Assembly (NCBI GenBank): GCA_022225965.2
Contig: JAKJXP020000002.1
Span: forward strand, 124,001 to 188,000
Direction of reading: 5' to 3'
Length of the DNA stretch: 64,000 bases
Source of the DNA: Diatrype stigma
Taxonomy: Eukaryota > Ascomycota > Sordariomycetes > Xylariales > Diatrypaceae
The notes under the pieces are model-generated. The model was not told the origin of the DNA and made no database searches. It was given only the letters and a program-made list of their open reading frames with translations. Of this stretch, positions 1 through 12,218 are shown one piece after another (positions within the stretch are counted from its first letter, which is position 1; every line of letters starts with the position of its first letter). Both the position numbers and the translations under genes were made by a program.

Positions 1-3000
1 GAGAGAGGTGGCCGTTATGGTCGGTAGCGTTGTCGGCAACCTCGGGCGGTGAGCACCTGCCCATGGCTGGTGCTCTGGTTGGTGCTACATAGTAGGCAGT
101 CGATATGGGTGGTGGTTGGATAGACTATAGGGGGTCGCTGTCCTATCATTGCTATCCCGTGCCGAAGTACTGCGTGCGTATTGGCGTATGGTTCATCCCC
201 CTTACTGTTGGCAGGGGATACACCATTTATACATGACAATACCCTTATCCCCAAAGCTCCGTCAATATTACGCGGTGGTAGTATAGAGGCACCCAAGCTT
301 AGTCTATTGGCCTTCATCTTCTAAGTGCTGCTTCATTTGCTGGCTATCCTGGCAGGCCTGGGTTCACCTTACCTACAACGACTTGTAGACGATTATGCAA
401 TGCGCATCATTATCAATTTATATGCATATATGATTGCCCATGCTTATGACAAGATATCAGCAGGAACCATTCAGTTTGTCACAGGTGGCTCGTCCCTAAG
501 GCTCAAACAGCTCGCGGGTAGAACGGCTACGAACACACATTAACCCTTACATTGCAACCTCTCCCTGTCCGCTCTATTTTATGAAGACGGGACGAAAACA
601 ACCATTCAGATCAATAGAGTAAACCTGAGGCGTACCTAGATTCCACGGGACTAGCTCGGAGAGTCGGCCCGATGCAGGGCGAGGCAGTTCAGTTCCCCAG
701 CTTCAAGGTTGTCTCCCAATTTTGATATGCCCAGCTGTTATATGAAAAGATGAGCTGATGCGTTATTTTCAGGATGTCTTCCTTCAGGCGTCCCTCCTAG
801 GAGTTGGCATTGGGCAGCTATCATATAATGAATGAGATTGAATATACCGATATATGCAGGCCAACAAGGGATGCGTCTCGAATCTTCCACACGGTCGCCC
901 GCTCTATATTATATGCATTACTGGTGGGGGGATGGGGGGATGTCAAGAATGACACCTCCATATGCGGGGGGGTTTGGCTCGTTATACAAGTGCCTACATA
1001 GCACTACGTTATGAAGTGCAATGGCAGAAATGGATATTCATGTGTAACGATCCAGCTGGAGGGGCAGATATTCATATGGAATTTTTTGGTAGGAGCAGGA
1101 TTCAACATCTCAATTGGGGGAAATGAGGGGCTCTATTCCAAAACTTACCTAACCTACCGCCTAGCAAGAGGCCCCTAACTTAGCTCGGCGCTCTATGTCG
1201 TCAGTGAACTGCCTACCAAGGTCGAGTTATTACATATGTATGTAGCTATGAGTGATTCCGCGGCAGTTAGCCATCGGTATTGTGAAAAAGCTTCCGATGT
1301 TGAATATCTACTAGGCAGACTAGAGCGTTCTAGACACCTGGGGATATTCGTGTTCTTTTAGATGTTCTTTCTGATTCCCTGCCTACAACACACACACACA
1401 CACACACACACACACTGACACACATGCATCCGTCCACATACTCCATCGTACATGTAGGAGACCTTTTTCCCTCTGGTGAATTGCTTTTCCTTCATCCATC
1501 CATCGACGGCCGTTGGTTCCGCAGGTCAGAATATCATATTGGAATAGTTGAACCGAGTTATTATTAGACTTCCGTGTCGAAAAAGTGATTTAAAGCCTCC
1601 CAACCAATCCTCCAATCAATCCCACCCCGTGCTGAGCTCAACCGCACCCGGCGCATGCATGTACATGCACGTTTTGTGATAGGGTTACTACGTCATATTA
1701 CCAGGTATGTTATATGTATACTCCAGTATACTCTCAAACAATCCCATGATGGCCGAGAAGGGACGTCTATGTCATCATCCTTACCTATGCCGCTACCTTC
1801 AATGCAAGCGCATTAGGTAGTTACAGACTCGAATCATGTCCGGTTAGAGTCGCTGGCTAGCTAAAGATTCAATCACTCTTTCACACTGTCGGAGAAATCG
1901 GCCTTGCTGTGTTTTGTTCTGTTGTTCTGTTTCACCCATTTGACCCCTAAGGACCTATATCGCATTTCGATTCTTGGGAAGCAACCTCTATAAGGCTATA
2001 GTTTGTTACTGCCTTTGCTGTGCCCTCTAAGCAAGTGCTGCTCCTCCCTTGTGAATTGTGCCTTCCTAGTCATCCTCCAAGGTGTCCAGTATCTTGCGGA
2101 TGGGAATTTCCTAGAGTTGCGGTTTGAAGCTCAACTACAGAGAACACCTGCAACTAAGTTATAGTCTTTCTCGACCTTTTCGCATTTGGGGCCGTTGGTT
2201 GCACATCTATCTATGTTTCCGGTGTTATCAACAGCCAGTCTTGCAACCAAACCATTGCAGCTTTCTAATACCCGTCACATTGAACCGACTCACATCCCAA
2301 CTTCATATACATCCCTTGACCTGTGTGGAAAGCCAGTGGCTGAAGACTATCGGTGGCCTTTTATGGTGGCCTTGTAATCATTTTCATTTATCCCCGCTAC
2401 CTGAGCTCAAACCACGCGACGATTCCTCATTAGGGGGCGGCTATAGCCTGGGATTAGCAATTGACCCGGTTGGTTGGTTGGTGTCTGTCTTGCCTGTCTT
2501 GCTTCTTGCTTGCAGACTTGCAGACTTGCGGTTTCGCGTTAGACTTGGTTCCGGCCAGTTCTTTAGGAGCAAAACCTCCAGGTCGCACGCAAGTTCTAGA
2601 CCAGAACACCCCCGAACATCCCACCGTCGCGCACCAGTCGTGACGTTGGCCCCACTGCCAATTGCCCACTCACTTACAGGAGCTGTCATATACCCCGATA
2701 CCGTCGCAGTGTCGTACAGTACCCAGCACTGCTACGTGGGCTGGAGCATCAGTGCGACTTGTGCTCTCAATTTGTGCCCGGGAGCAAACAAGGGACGCAA
2801 ATTAATAATAAATCACGACGGACGGCATCGTCGTACTCCTGACTTAGACATCTGTGTTTTCTTCCACCCATCCATCCACACTCTGACACCGTCCTCATCT
2901 CATATCGCATTACACCTATACCCACACCACATAGCTAGCCCTGCTTGCTCGCCGTTACTAGAGGGCAAGCATCTAGCTAGTCGCTCTTCAGCACTATTGC

Positions 3001-3107
3001 CCGCAAGCTTGCGAGCATATCCCAGATATCCCTCCGCATAGCGACAGACGCAACTCCGATATTGCTTTCCACACTTGTGATCTACGTGTACTAAGAAATA
3101 AAACACC
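1..3107. other. Gene-poor left flank and TPS2 upstream region
   Basis: I recognise no gene here. Short open frames exist on both strands, the longest at 2124-3041 (+). They have no recognisable domain, are low-complexity in places and overlap each other, so I treat them as chance. The last kilobase before the TPS2 start is pyrimidine-rich and contains one CCCCT (1944-1948) and one AGGGG (2432-2436). These match the core of stress-response elements known from yeast trehalose genes. Such pentamers are common by chance, so this is only a hint of stress regulation. Confidence 0.5.
1389..1415. repeat. (CA)n microsatellite
   Basis: An uninterrupted CA dinucleotide run of about 13 units, followed by a short degenerate tail (tgacacacatg). 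It lies in the intergenic region upstream of TPS2 and is likely to vary in length between isolates. Confidence 0.95.
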
Positions 3108-6100
3108 ATGGCAGAACAGCGCCCCTTCCTCAAGACCTACCCTGGCGTGCGCGAGGCAGAAGGGACCTCCTTTTCCCCTGCAGCACAATCAGATCGCAGT
3201 AACAGCGATACCCCCGAGCTGGCTCACGAGCGGCACGCCAACACTAGAATCCCCGTGACCCCTGGTATCAACGCAGAGACCTACCAAGACGAATATAGTC
3301 CAGTCAATAACGACGATACAAACGCCCCGAGCTATTTTACACGCAACCCCGCGAAGCAAGATCGTCGTCCGGATTCGGCAGATACCACCGCTGCCGCCAC
3401 ACACACCCTGTTGAAAGGGGCAATGACGAGCCAGGAGGTTTTGCGTCGCATGAGCTTGTCGCTCAAAGGCCGCCGCGAATCACTCACTGAGATCAAGAAT
3501 GCCGCTCCCGATCTAGCTCTCAGCGGCAATGTCATATCAGCGACCTTCGTGACCCCGCATAACATCACATATCATAAGGGTGGTGAATGGGCAAGTGAAC
3601 GTGGTAGCACATGGAAAATTGAGCAATGGGCTAACACTCGCATAGGAGCTGGGATATCGTCATGGTCAATCTGCCTTGTTCGACTCGTTTTCTTATCTTT
3701 CATCGGAACAGTCACCATGGAACCACACCGCTGTTGCTTGGACGGGCGAGATCGAAACGTCTGCCGACCCTTTGTCACCGCCGGAAACCCCCCCTGACAC
3801 TACCGCAAACATCCCTGCTGCTAGCTCCCTATCGGCCCCGGTTCCCATTCCCGGTACAGCACCTCCACAACAACCTGCGGTAGATGGCTTGTGGATTCCG
3901 CGAGAGCACAAGGAGAAGCTGGAGCAGCAGTTGGCTCAGGATGAAAGAATCAAGACAGTCCCTGTCTGGCTCGCTGATAACGACGATAAGAGTGACGAGG
4001 GAATCCGTCTCAAAGATCAGAGGCGCTGGAGACGTTACGCCGAGCATCAGCTCTATACCTTGATGCACTACAAGCAAAATGAGCCAACTAATGGGCAGTC
4101 AGAGCGCAAGGAATGGGCCGACTACTATAGAGCCAACCTGAAATTCGCCGAAAAGATACTGCAGATTTACAAACCTGGCGATATTGTTGTCATCCACGAT
4201 TACTACCTCATGCTGCTCCCTAGCATGCTCCGACAGAGAATGCCCAACATCTACATCGCATTCTTCCTGCATTGCCCATTCCCAAGCAGTGAATTTTTAC
4301 GCTGTTTGCCTCGGAGGAAGGAGGTTCTCGAGGGCGTCTTGGGAGCAAATCTGGTGGGGTTCCAGTCCTACAGCTACTCACGGCATTTTTCGAGTTGTTG
4401 TACGCGAGTTCTAGATTTTCCGTCCGATGCTACTGGTGTCGATGCGTACGGAGTTCGTGTGGACGTTGGGGTTTTCCCCATTGGGATCAACGCCGCCAAG
4501 GTAGCGCAACTGGCATGGTTGCCAGAAGTCACCGACAAGTACAAGGCTTTGAAAAAGGTGTACGAAGGCAAAAAGATCATAGTTGGCCGTGATCGGTTGG
4601 ATAGTGTCCGTGGCGTGGCCCAGAAGTTGATGGCTTTCGAGAGATTCCTGGAACTCTACCCTGAATGGAGAGGAAAAGTTGTATTGGTTCAGGTCACATC
4701 GCCCACGAGCATTGTAGAAGAGAAAGAGGACTCGAAGAGCAAAGTTGCGAGTCGTGTCAATGAGTTGATCTCCAAGATCAATGGTCTTCATGGCAGCCTG
4801 GAATCTGTGCCTGTGCAACACTACCCTCAGTACTTAGCACCGGATGAATATTTCGCGCTTTTGAGAGCAGCAGACATTGGTTTGATCACTTCTGTCCGGG
4901 ATGGCATGAACACGACAAGTCTGGAATATGTTGTTTGCCAGCGCGAAAACGCCGGCCCCCTGATCCTTTCGGAATTCAGTGGGACGGCGGGGAGCCTCCA
5001 GGACGCAATTCACATCAACCCCTGGGATCTTACGGATGTAGCCCACCAGATCAACAATGCACTTACCATGTCCGATGATATTCGCCAATCCATGCAGCAA
5101 AATCTTTACCAACATGTCACCACCCAAAATTTCCAAAGCTGGATCACCAAGTTCCTCCGCAAACTTGTCGGTACGCTAGCATCGACCAAGGATAATCATG
5201 TGACGCCATTACTCGATCGCACCCTTCTCCTCGAACAATACCGTTCGGCACCGAAGCGGCTGTTCATGTTCGATTACGATGGAACGCTTACGCAAATTGT
5301 TAGAGAACCGTCTGCTGCCATCCCATCCGAGCGCGTTATCCAGACGCTGAAGTCGCTTGCGGCAGACAAGCGGAATGCAGTTTGGATCATATCTGGCAGA
5401 GATCAGGACTTCCTGCAGCAACATTTAGGTCACATCTCAGAACTTGGGTTCAGCGCCGAGCATGGAAGTTTTGTGAAACAACCGGGCGAAGACCATTGGG
5501 TAAACCTAGCCGAGGAGTTTGACATGAGCTGGCAGGAAGAGGTCGTAAAAATCTTCCAGAAGTATACCGATCGGGTCCCAGGTACGCACTTTCTAAGCTC
5601 AGTCATTGGTGAACCCATCATCATAAATATCGAACTGCGAACTAATTTGTATAATAGGTTCTTTTATCGAGCGGAAACGCTGTGCGCTGACGTGGCATTA
5701 CCGCCAGGCGGAGGATCAAGTCCTCGGCGCGGCCGAGTCAGTGAAGATGCACGCGGAACTTGAATCATCGGTTACTAAGAAGTGGGAAGTCGACGTGATG
5801 AAAGGCAAGGCCAACCTTGAGGTGCGCCCGACCTTCATCAACAAGGGTGAGATCGCCAAGCGGCTAGTCCTTGAGCACAGCAACCCTTCCGACCCCAGCT
5901 CCAAGCTCGAATTCATCCTCTGCCTTGGTGACGACTTCACCGACGAGGATATGTTCCGTGCTCTAAACTCCATCGGCGAGGACAAACTCAATGACGATCA
6001 TGTGTTTACTGTCACGGTTGGCTCGAGTAATAAGATCACTCTTGCCAAGTGGCATCTCTTAGAGCCTGAAGATGTTGTGGAAACAGCAGCTCTCCTAGCC

Positions 6101-6190
6101 GGTGTCGGATTAAGTGGTGAGCCAGGTGAGCCGTTGAGCCAAGTCAACCTTGCTGCCGTCGCGGGCTTAGAGGGTCGCATACCGGAATAG
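3108..6190 (+). CDS. TPS2: Trehalose-6-phosphate phosphatase (TPS2 type), 3 exons
   Basis: Exons are 3108-3590, 3646-5581 and 5658-6190, giving 983 residues. The enzyme dephosphorylates trehalose 6-phosphate to trehalose, the second step of trehalose synthesis, in the cytosolic trehalose synthase complex. The N-terminal two thirds is a glycosyltransferase-20-like domain (motifs HDYYLMLLPS, FPSSEFLR, RDGMNTTSLE, LSEFSGTAGS). The C-terminal third is a HAD phosphatase: DxDGT nucleophile motif at D704/D706 (FDYDGTL), then SGRD, and the metal-binding GDDFTDED near residue 898. The start ATG has a good context (aaacaccATGG). Intron 2 (5582-5657) is GT-AG with CTAAT near its 3' end. Intron 1 only keeps the frame if it is GC-AG (separate entry). 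Length and domain order match fungal TPS2/OrlA proteins. In this family the GT20 part is known to be mostly structural. No frame break or truncation is seen. Confidence 0.95.
3591..3645 (+). other. GC-AG intron in TPS2
   Basis: The first TPS2 exon and the GT20 continuation lie in different frames. The join that restores the family sequence (KGGEW to ELGYRHGQSALFDSF) is TGG|GCAAGT ... CTAACACTCGCATAG|GAG, a 55-bp intron with donor GCAAGT and branch site GCTAAC. No GT donor in this stretch pairs with an AG to give the required phase, because every local GT sits one base out of register. GCAAGT is the usual extended donor of the minor GC-AG class spliced by the U2 spliceosome. Confidence 0.85.
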
Positions 6191-8715
6191 AGGATGGGGT
6201 TCCACGATAGAAAAGGGGGAACAAATCATGAAGTTTTGCCCGCTAGAGAAGAATAAAGTAGAGCTTGGCTTTTTGCTTTTTTGGAGGTGGAGCATCAATA
6301 GCGATAGGACGGGAGGGAGTATTGGTATGGCTGGCTACCTGCCTGATATGATAAATGGGTGGACTCGTCCCCGTTCTTGTAGTCAACTTTAATGCTAGAT
6401 ATACACATATAATATCCGAATAGTATACAGTACATTCGTGCTTTGAAAGAGGTGATAGAGAGTATTGATGGGCTCACTTTTCCTGTACCCGGCATTTGTC
6501 CTTCAAATTCAGATGGGCCCTTGAACTGTGTTGACTGCATCAACAAGTACTTGATCAGTAATTGCCAAGACCGCCGTGGCCATTTGATAGGATCCCCCTC
6601 AAAAGGGGTTCACGTCCCAACGCCCCCTAGTTATACATCCGCCCTACAGGGAATGAAATTTCAAGCCATGGTCATGTATGCATCACCAACCTAACCACTC
6701 GACCATGCGTCTTTCCACTAATTCCCACCCCACAATCAACACGACGATGGGGAAGGCGACAGCAGCAACCCCTGGATCCCGAACCCCCCTCTCCATCCAA
6801 TGCCACAACGGCGCCCGCCAGCTCCGGATCCCGCGCCAACGCGCCCGAGTCCTCGCGCCGGAGCCCCCCGCAACCGCCCACAACGTCGACACCGCCCCGT
6901 GCGTCCTGTCCGACTGCAGCACCCCCGACGCATAGCAGGAATCGGTTGGACACACGCAGGAGGACTGCGCTGCCGAATGGGGGGCATGGGTGTTGCTTTG
7001 TTGTTGCGGCAAGGCAGGCTTCTCCGGGCGTAAAAGCCGGCTGCGGCCACGCACGCCACGTTGGCGGCGTCGTGTAGGGCTCCACCGCCGGACTCCGCGG
7101 TCATCGTGGCGACCCAGTCGTCGTTCTGCTTCGGGTTCGGTGACGTCGAGCTTGGTGGTGGAGACTCGTGTCAGGGGAGTTGATGTCGGTGATCTCTTTT
7201 TGGATCTTGGCGGAAGTTGCGGCTGTTTCGGTCCGCGATCCAGAATCGGTGCCTGCGCCTTGCTCGGCTGGTAGAGGCGCCGTCGCGGCTCCCATTCCCC
7301 GAGGCGCCACCGGTGACGCTGGAGACGCGGGAGCTGAGCGAGGGGTTGAGCTTGGAAGTCATCTTAGACATGATATTCCTTCGTGTCATGTATAGGCATT
7401 GCTGTAGCGCGGGTGTTGAACGTATGCGAATAGGTTGCCGCGCCCTCGGGGTGAATACCGGGGGTTCTCGGAGGTAGAGGTGAGGACCTGGCGGCGCCGA
7501 TTCGGAAGGTCACCGGAGCCCTGAAGGTAATGACTGCTGTGTGGAAGGTTGGCGATGAGTTCCTTTCATTTGTTCCATCTTTACTTGCCGTCAATATTCC
7601 TTTCATTTCCCCCCTTCTTTTCTGCCCTAAGGCTTCCTCGATGTTGTATGCCGGTAATTCCCGACTTGACATGAGTACCTGTCCATCGTCGAAGGACATG
7701 AAGTTGATTAACTTCATTCATAACCTCCATTGTACTAGATATAACTTCTCGCCAATATAACATACTCGAATTCCCGTACCAGGTCAGCCACTACCCATTC
7801 CGCCATTACTCATCATACCTTTTACTCCAAAGGCTTGGCTTCTACTATACGTCGGCCTAGATAGATGGATTGAGGTGATGCTGATCAAGCCCCTATCCGT
7901 GTTTCGACCTCAGCACCCGGGCCGATTGGGTTTCTTGCGGAGTAGGTGGGTATTCATTCATAAGTCGGGATAGTTTCCGACAACTACAAGGTAAGTATGC
8001 TGTATATCGGTTCGCGAATCGCGATCATTAGATCCACATGTTAGGTTGCGAACGGGTCATGCCGCATCTGGACACGGGAACCTGTCGCAAATACTGCTGA
8101 TTCGCCTAAACCTACATCTAGATCATATCAAAAATCATTAGCCCATTGATTCGAAGGGATCTAGACAGACCGAGGCTGCATGAAGCATACTCTGGTGGCT
8201 GGCAGGTTCGACGCAAGACATCCTATCCTACACATATCACAACATCTACCGATGGAAAGTAGTGGCGTAATACAGACTAATATAACGTATTGAAGAAAGT
8301 CGCGTGCCGACGTATTGAAATGCTGAGCTGAGTTGCTGCCATGAACTGGCGTTGCCAATCGTCTCCGCATCTCACGAGCTGGTGGAGAGCACGCCATGTC
8401 AGGGTCATCGCACCTCATCAGCTTTTCTATGGGGGGCAATGCAACTCTGCAAGGAAACAACGTACACATCAAGGCAAGCTCAATGTATTCAGCCTCTAGC
8501 ACTACGATGTATGCTCTTAGCATTATGGGGGGTAGCGGGGGTGGTGAACAGGCTGGTATTGGATTCTGGTAATAACATGATAACAGGGGGTTCGTGAGTG
8601 AAAACCGATCAGACTACAAGAACACCACGGTAGTACTATTCTATTGTCTTTTCATGATAGAGTCCGCCGCCATACTCTAATTGAGGAGAACCCGTTGGCC
8701 GTCTACCTACCTACA
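6191..8715. other. Intergenic region with a GC-rich patch open in several frames
   Basis: No gene is recognised. From about 6,670 to 7,480 the sequence is clearly GC-richer, and both strands stay open for 70-137 codons in several frames. On the minus strand two frames read as Ser/Thr/Gly-rich and Ala/Cys-rich peptides but end in different frames with no clean splice sites joining them. It could be a decayed or lineage-specific gene. I cannot choose a reading frame. The remaining 7.7-8.7 kb looks like ordinary non-coding sequence. Confidence 0.4.
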
Positions 8716-10892
8716 ATGTCAAGCGGTAAGGATGGCCGCCACGGCCATACGTTACTCGGCCTCATAAAGGAGATTTTCAATTGGTATCCTTCCAACTATC
8801 CTGCAGCCGAAAGGAAGTGAGTAGAGCCACGTCGACATCGAACTCACTCTAGTGAAATAACAATGCAGATATAACTAACATATCGATAGGCTCCTATTCA
8901 AACTCGACCTCTCGATCTTGATATTTGCTTGTTTGTGTTGTAAGTTGGTGAGCCCATGAGTTGCGATGGATCAAAATAACTAACAACCGTAACAGTTTTC
9001 GTGAAGTTTCTAGGTTGGTCTCTTCCAGAATCCTATACTGGTCTATATTTTTTGCCTATACTCACCTGAGACGGTTTTGAAGATCAGACGAACATCAGCA
9101 ATGCATACGTTAGCGGCCTTAAAGAAGAATTCGCCCTCAACGGCAATGAGCTCAACTATTTCAATGTTTGCTACTACGTGGCTTACGTAGTGTTTCAAGT
9201 TCCGGGTCTTTTGCTTATGTCCCGGCCTCAACTGTAAGTATCGAGTAACCCCGGGCTGTTATCCAATACTCCTCTTGGCACCAAGTACGGCCCCGAACCA
9301 CATCCAACTAAACCGCAATCTCAGTGCTCGCTGGCTACTACCAGCACTCGAGGTACTCTGGGGCCTTTGCACTTTCGCTCAGAGCCGAGTCACGAATGTT
9401 CACCAGCTCTACGCCTGCCGCTTCCTCATCGGCATGCTGGAGGCACCTGTCTTTGCCGGAACACATTTTATCCTAGGTATCTATGCGTCCTGGCGAATAT
9501 ATTCAGTTGTGTAGGTCTAACTAGAGGCTTAGGATCGTGGTACAGCGGACCGGAGCTGTTCAAGAGAGCTGGGACATGGTTCGTATGCAACCCCTTAGGT
9601 ACGATGGTAAGCGGATATCTACAAGCAGCCGCATACACCAATCTTTCAGGAGTTGGCGGGTTGCCGGGTTGGAGGTACGTTAGAATCCCCCTTTACCCCT
9701 TTTCCACACTTGCTCCTATCGGTTACCCTAATTTGGCCTCTGACTCCTTTCTAGATGGCTTTTCATAATCGATGGCATTTTCACACTCCCGATCGCCCTC
9801 GCTGGATTCCTGGTTTTCCCAGGGATTCCGGACTCCCCTAAACCATTTTATTTCACCGACGAGGATATCAAGCTCGCCAAAAAGCGGTTGGACCGGGCCA
9901 AGATACGTAAACCGGGGAAGCTGGGATTGGACGTGTTCAAGCGCAGCTTGAAACGCTGGCACATCTGGGTTTTCGTATTCTGCTACATGTGAGTTAGCAA
10001 GTCCCCCGACTATGCCTAGACCGCGGTCTATTTCTCGTTTCCTCCCGCTGAGTTGACCGTTTCCAGTTGTATGATCATCTGCGGTTACCCAGACTCGTAC
10101 ATGAACCTGTGGCTCAAGGAGGAGGAGTACTCGGTGGTGCAAATTAACCGGCTTCCCACCGTCACGTATGCAATCAACATTGTTGCGTCCTGGCTAGGCA
10201 CGACCCTTGCGGCCATCTACCCGTCGTGGACCATCTACACTGGAGCTACTGCTTCCCTCGTCTTCTCGACGATATGCATGATCGTCTGGACAATCCCGAC
10301 CGCCCTCAAGTACGCACCATCGACTTTCTGTCAGATTATCACTTGCTTACCAATTTTACAGGTTTGTTGCTTACTACGTCCTCGGCATGTCTGGATGTCT
10401 GAGCCCGATTCTATACTCCACGGTGAACACGGTGGTGAAAGGCGACTCAGAGGAGAGAGCGTTGATCATGGTGGGTTCAAGTTTACTCTTTGAGTTGTCT
10501 TCATCGCAACTTCACTTGACCTTTGGACAGTCACTGGAGACTAACATCGTCACAGGGGTCTATGATGACTTTCGGCTACTCGTTCAACATCTGGGTACCT
10601 CTCCTATTATTCCCTACTGTGGGGCCCAATGGCGCACCCCGCTGGCGCATCGGGTGGCCCGTGTCATTAGTGTTCCGCCTCCTATTGTGGGCCGGTTTCA
10701 TCCTTGTGCTACTCCTATACAGACGCGAGTGAGTTCGCTTGTCCCGTTTGATGCCTCAATTAGTAAATATCTAACGAAAATCCCACATGTAGTTCCAAAC
10801 GGAGCAATGACGATAGTACGCAGGAGACGGAAAGCTACTCCACGGAGGAGCCGCCTGTCGTTGTTCAGAGCGAAGCGCATATCAAGGAGTAA
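8716..10892 (+). CDS. MFS transporter, Fen2/Liz1 (pantothenate-type) family, 11 exons
   Basis: Exons are 8716-8816, 8890-8939, 8996-9013, 9083-9233, 9325-9476, 9533-9674, 9755-9988, 10067-10309, 10362-10470, 10556-10728 and 10793-10892, giving 490 residues. All ten introns are GT-AG and keep the frame, and the third exon is only 18 bp. The product is a plasma-membrane permease with about 12 hydrophobic segments. Family signs are the N-terminal [20 protein letters not shown], then [31 protein letters not shown] after the sixth segment, and the [12 protein letters not shown] block near the C-terminus. The hydrophilic tail is acidic and Ser/Thr-rich. Members of the anion:cation symporter family with this start carry pantothenate or related anions, but substrate cannot be read from sequence. 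The gene appears intact. It has no evident functional partner nearby. Confidence 0.88.
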
Positions 10893-12218
10893 GAGATAAG
10901 ATTGAATATATTGTACGGCGAAGAGGTCTGAGACAGGAGAGAAGGGAGATCCACGTCCCTAGAGGGTTATCATATATCATTTTCAGCCAAGTTCTACATC
11001 ACTTGACATTCTTTTCTAGAAGAGCGATGGCACACCGCCCAGCCACGTCATCGGATGGACTTCTACCACTGTATGAAATTTAGTAGTTCAATAAGGATGA
11101 TTGGCCATTTCGTGCTCATTCAAGGATCTTCTAAGCTTTGGAAGCAAGTTTCTAGATCCAAGGTAGCCCTAAGTACCTGTCACCCCACGACCAGCCACTG
11201 ATCAATTGCAGTTATCAAAACGGGTAGTGTTGTAGTTATGTAGCAGCTCTACTGGATACCTGCCAACGCGCTACTTGGCCTGGTATGTTGCTGTGGCGAA
11301 TGTGACTTCAGATATCCCTTCCATACTTTACAAACGAGACCACAGAAAGTTAACCGGTTTTCACCGGGAGAAGCTTCCGACGGCCAGTGACAGAGCAGCT
11401 GGTGGAAATGCAGGGGTCGAGCGGAAAGCTGGATCGCCATCACAAACGAATTGACGATACACTGAGGGAAAGTAAAGGGGATGACTGATTTGTAGGTATC
11501 TGAATGATAACGGAGTTTTTGTTGCGAGCTTACATCGCGTTCGACGCTGTTTGCTGGGCGAAGCAGAGGGAGCACGGGAATGGAACACCCCATACAGGCA
11601 TATGATGACTCACGATCGAGGCGATCTACAGAAAGGTATCTGGTTGAGGTCGGATGGGTGCGCGAAAGAATTATATTTGCACCCTTCGTCAAACATTATT
11701 TGCTTGCAGGTGGGCAAGGGCATTGATTCAATGTACCTACACCGCTCACGCCCATCGAAAGCACTATGTGACTGATACAAGAACTTTCTATTATTTGTAG
11801 ATTGCCCCCATCAGGAAAGCACACAGTGCACGGAAAGGCCTGCTACCCGATGTAACACGTCTAGAGATTTCCTATTGTGCCATGCATCGGGTTGGGGCAT
11901 ACACGAGATACAATAAGCAATTTATGAGCCGAGAGGATTATGGCACCCGGCAGGAATATGACAATAGGAGTGCCGGATGGGCACTAGTAAAAGAGATTGT
12001 TCTGGTGGTTTACCTTTAGAAAGTATAAGACAGTAGCATCGCCCCCCCCGACCGTCATTGTGGAATGAAGCTCTAACACAAACGACAGACTTATAGCAGA
12101 CGCCAGACAAATCCTGAAGCGTGTTGTTTCTGATATTCTGATCTTTTGGTACGCTAAAGCCCAATGCTCTTATGTTGTTTCTCTGGCTGACCGATTTATT
12201 CATCCTACCTAGAACGTC
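10893..12218. other. Intergenic region, nothing recognised
   Basis: The 3' flank of the transporter gene and the 5' flank of the exonuclease gene. The longest open frame (11249-11692, minus, 147 codons) has no domain, no hydrophobic pattern and no codon signature, so it is not called. I see no repeat or RNA gene. Confidence 0.5.

Noticed and set aside
2124..3041. 305-codon open frame upstream of TPS2
   Set aside because: No domain, overlapping frames open on both strands, composition like non-coding promoter DNA. It ends just before the true TPS2 start.
11249..11692. 147-codon minus-strand frame
   Set aside because: No domain or membrane pattern and a nested second frame of similar quality. 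Probably chance.
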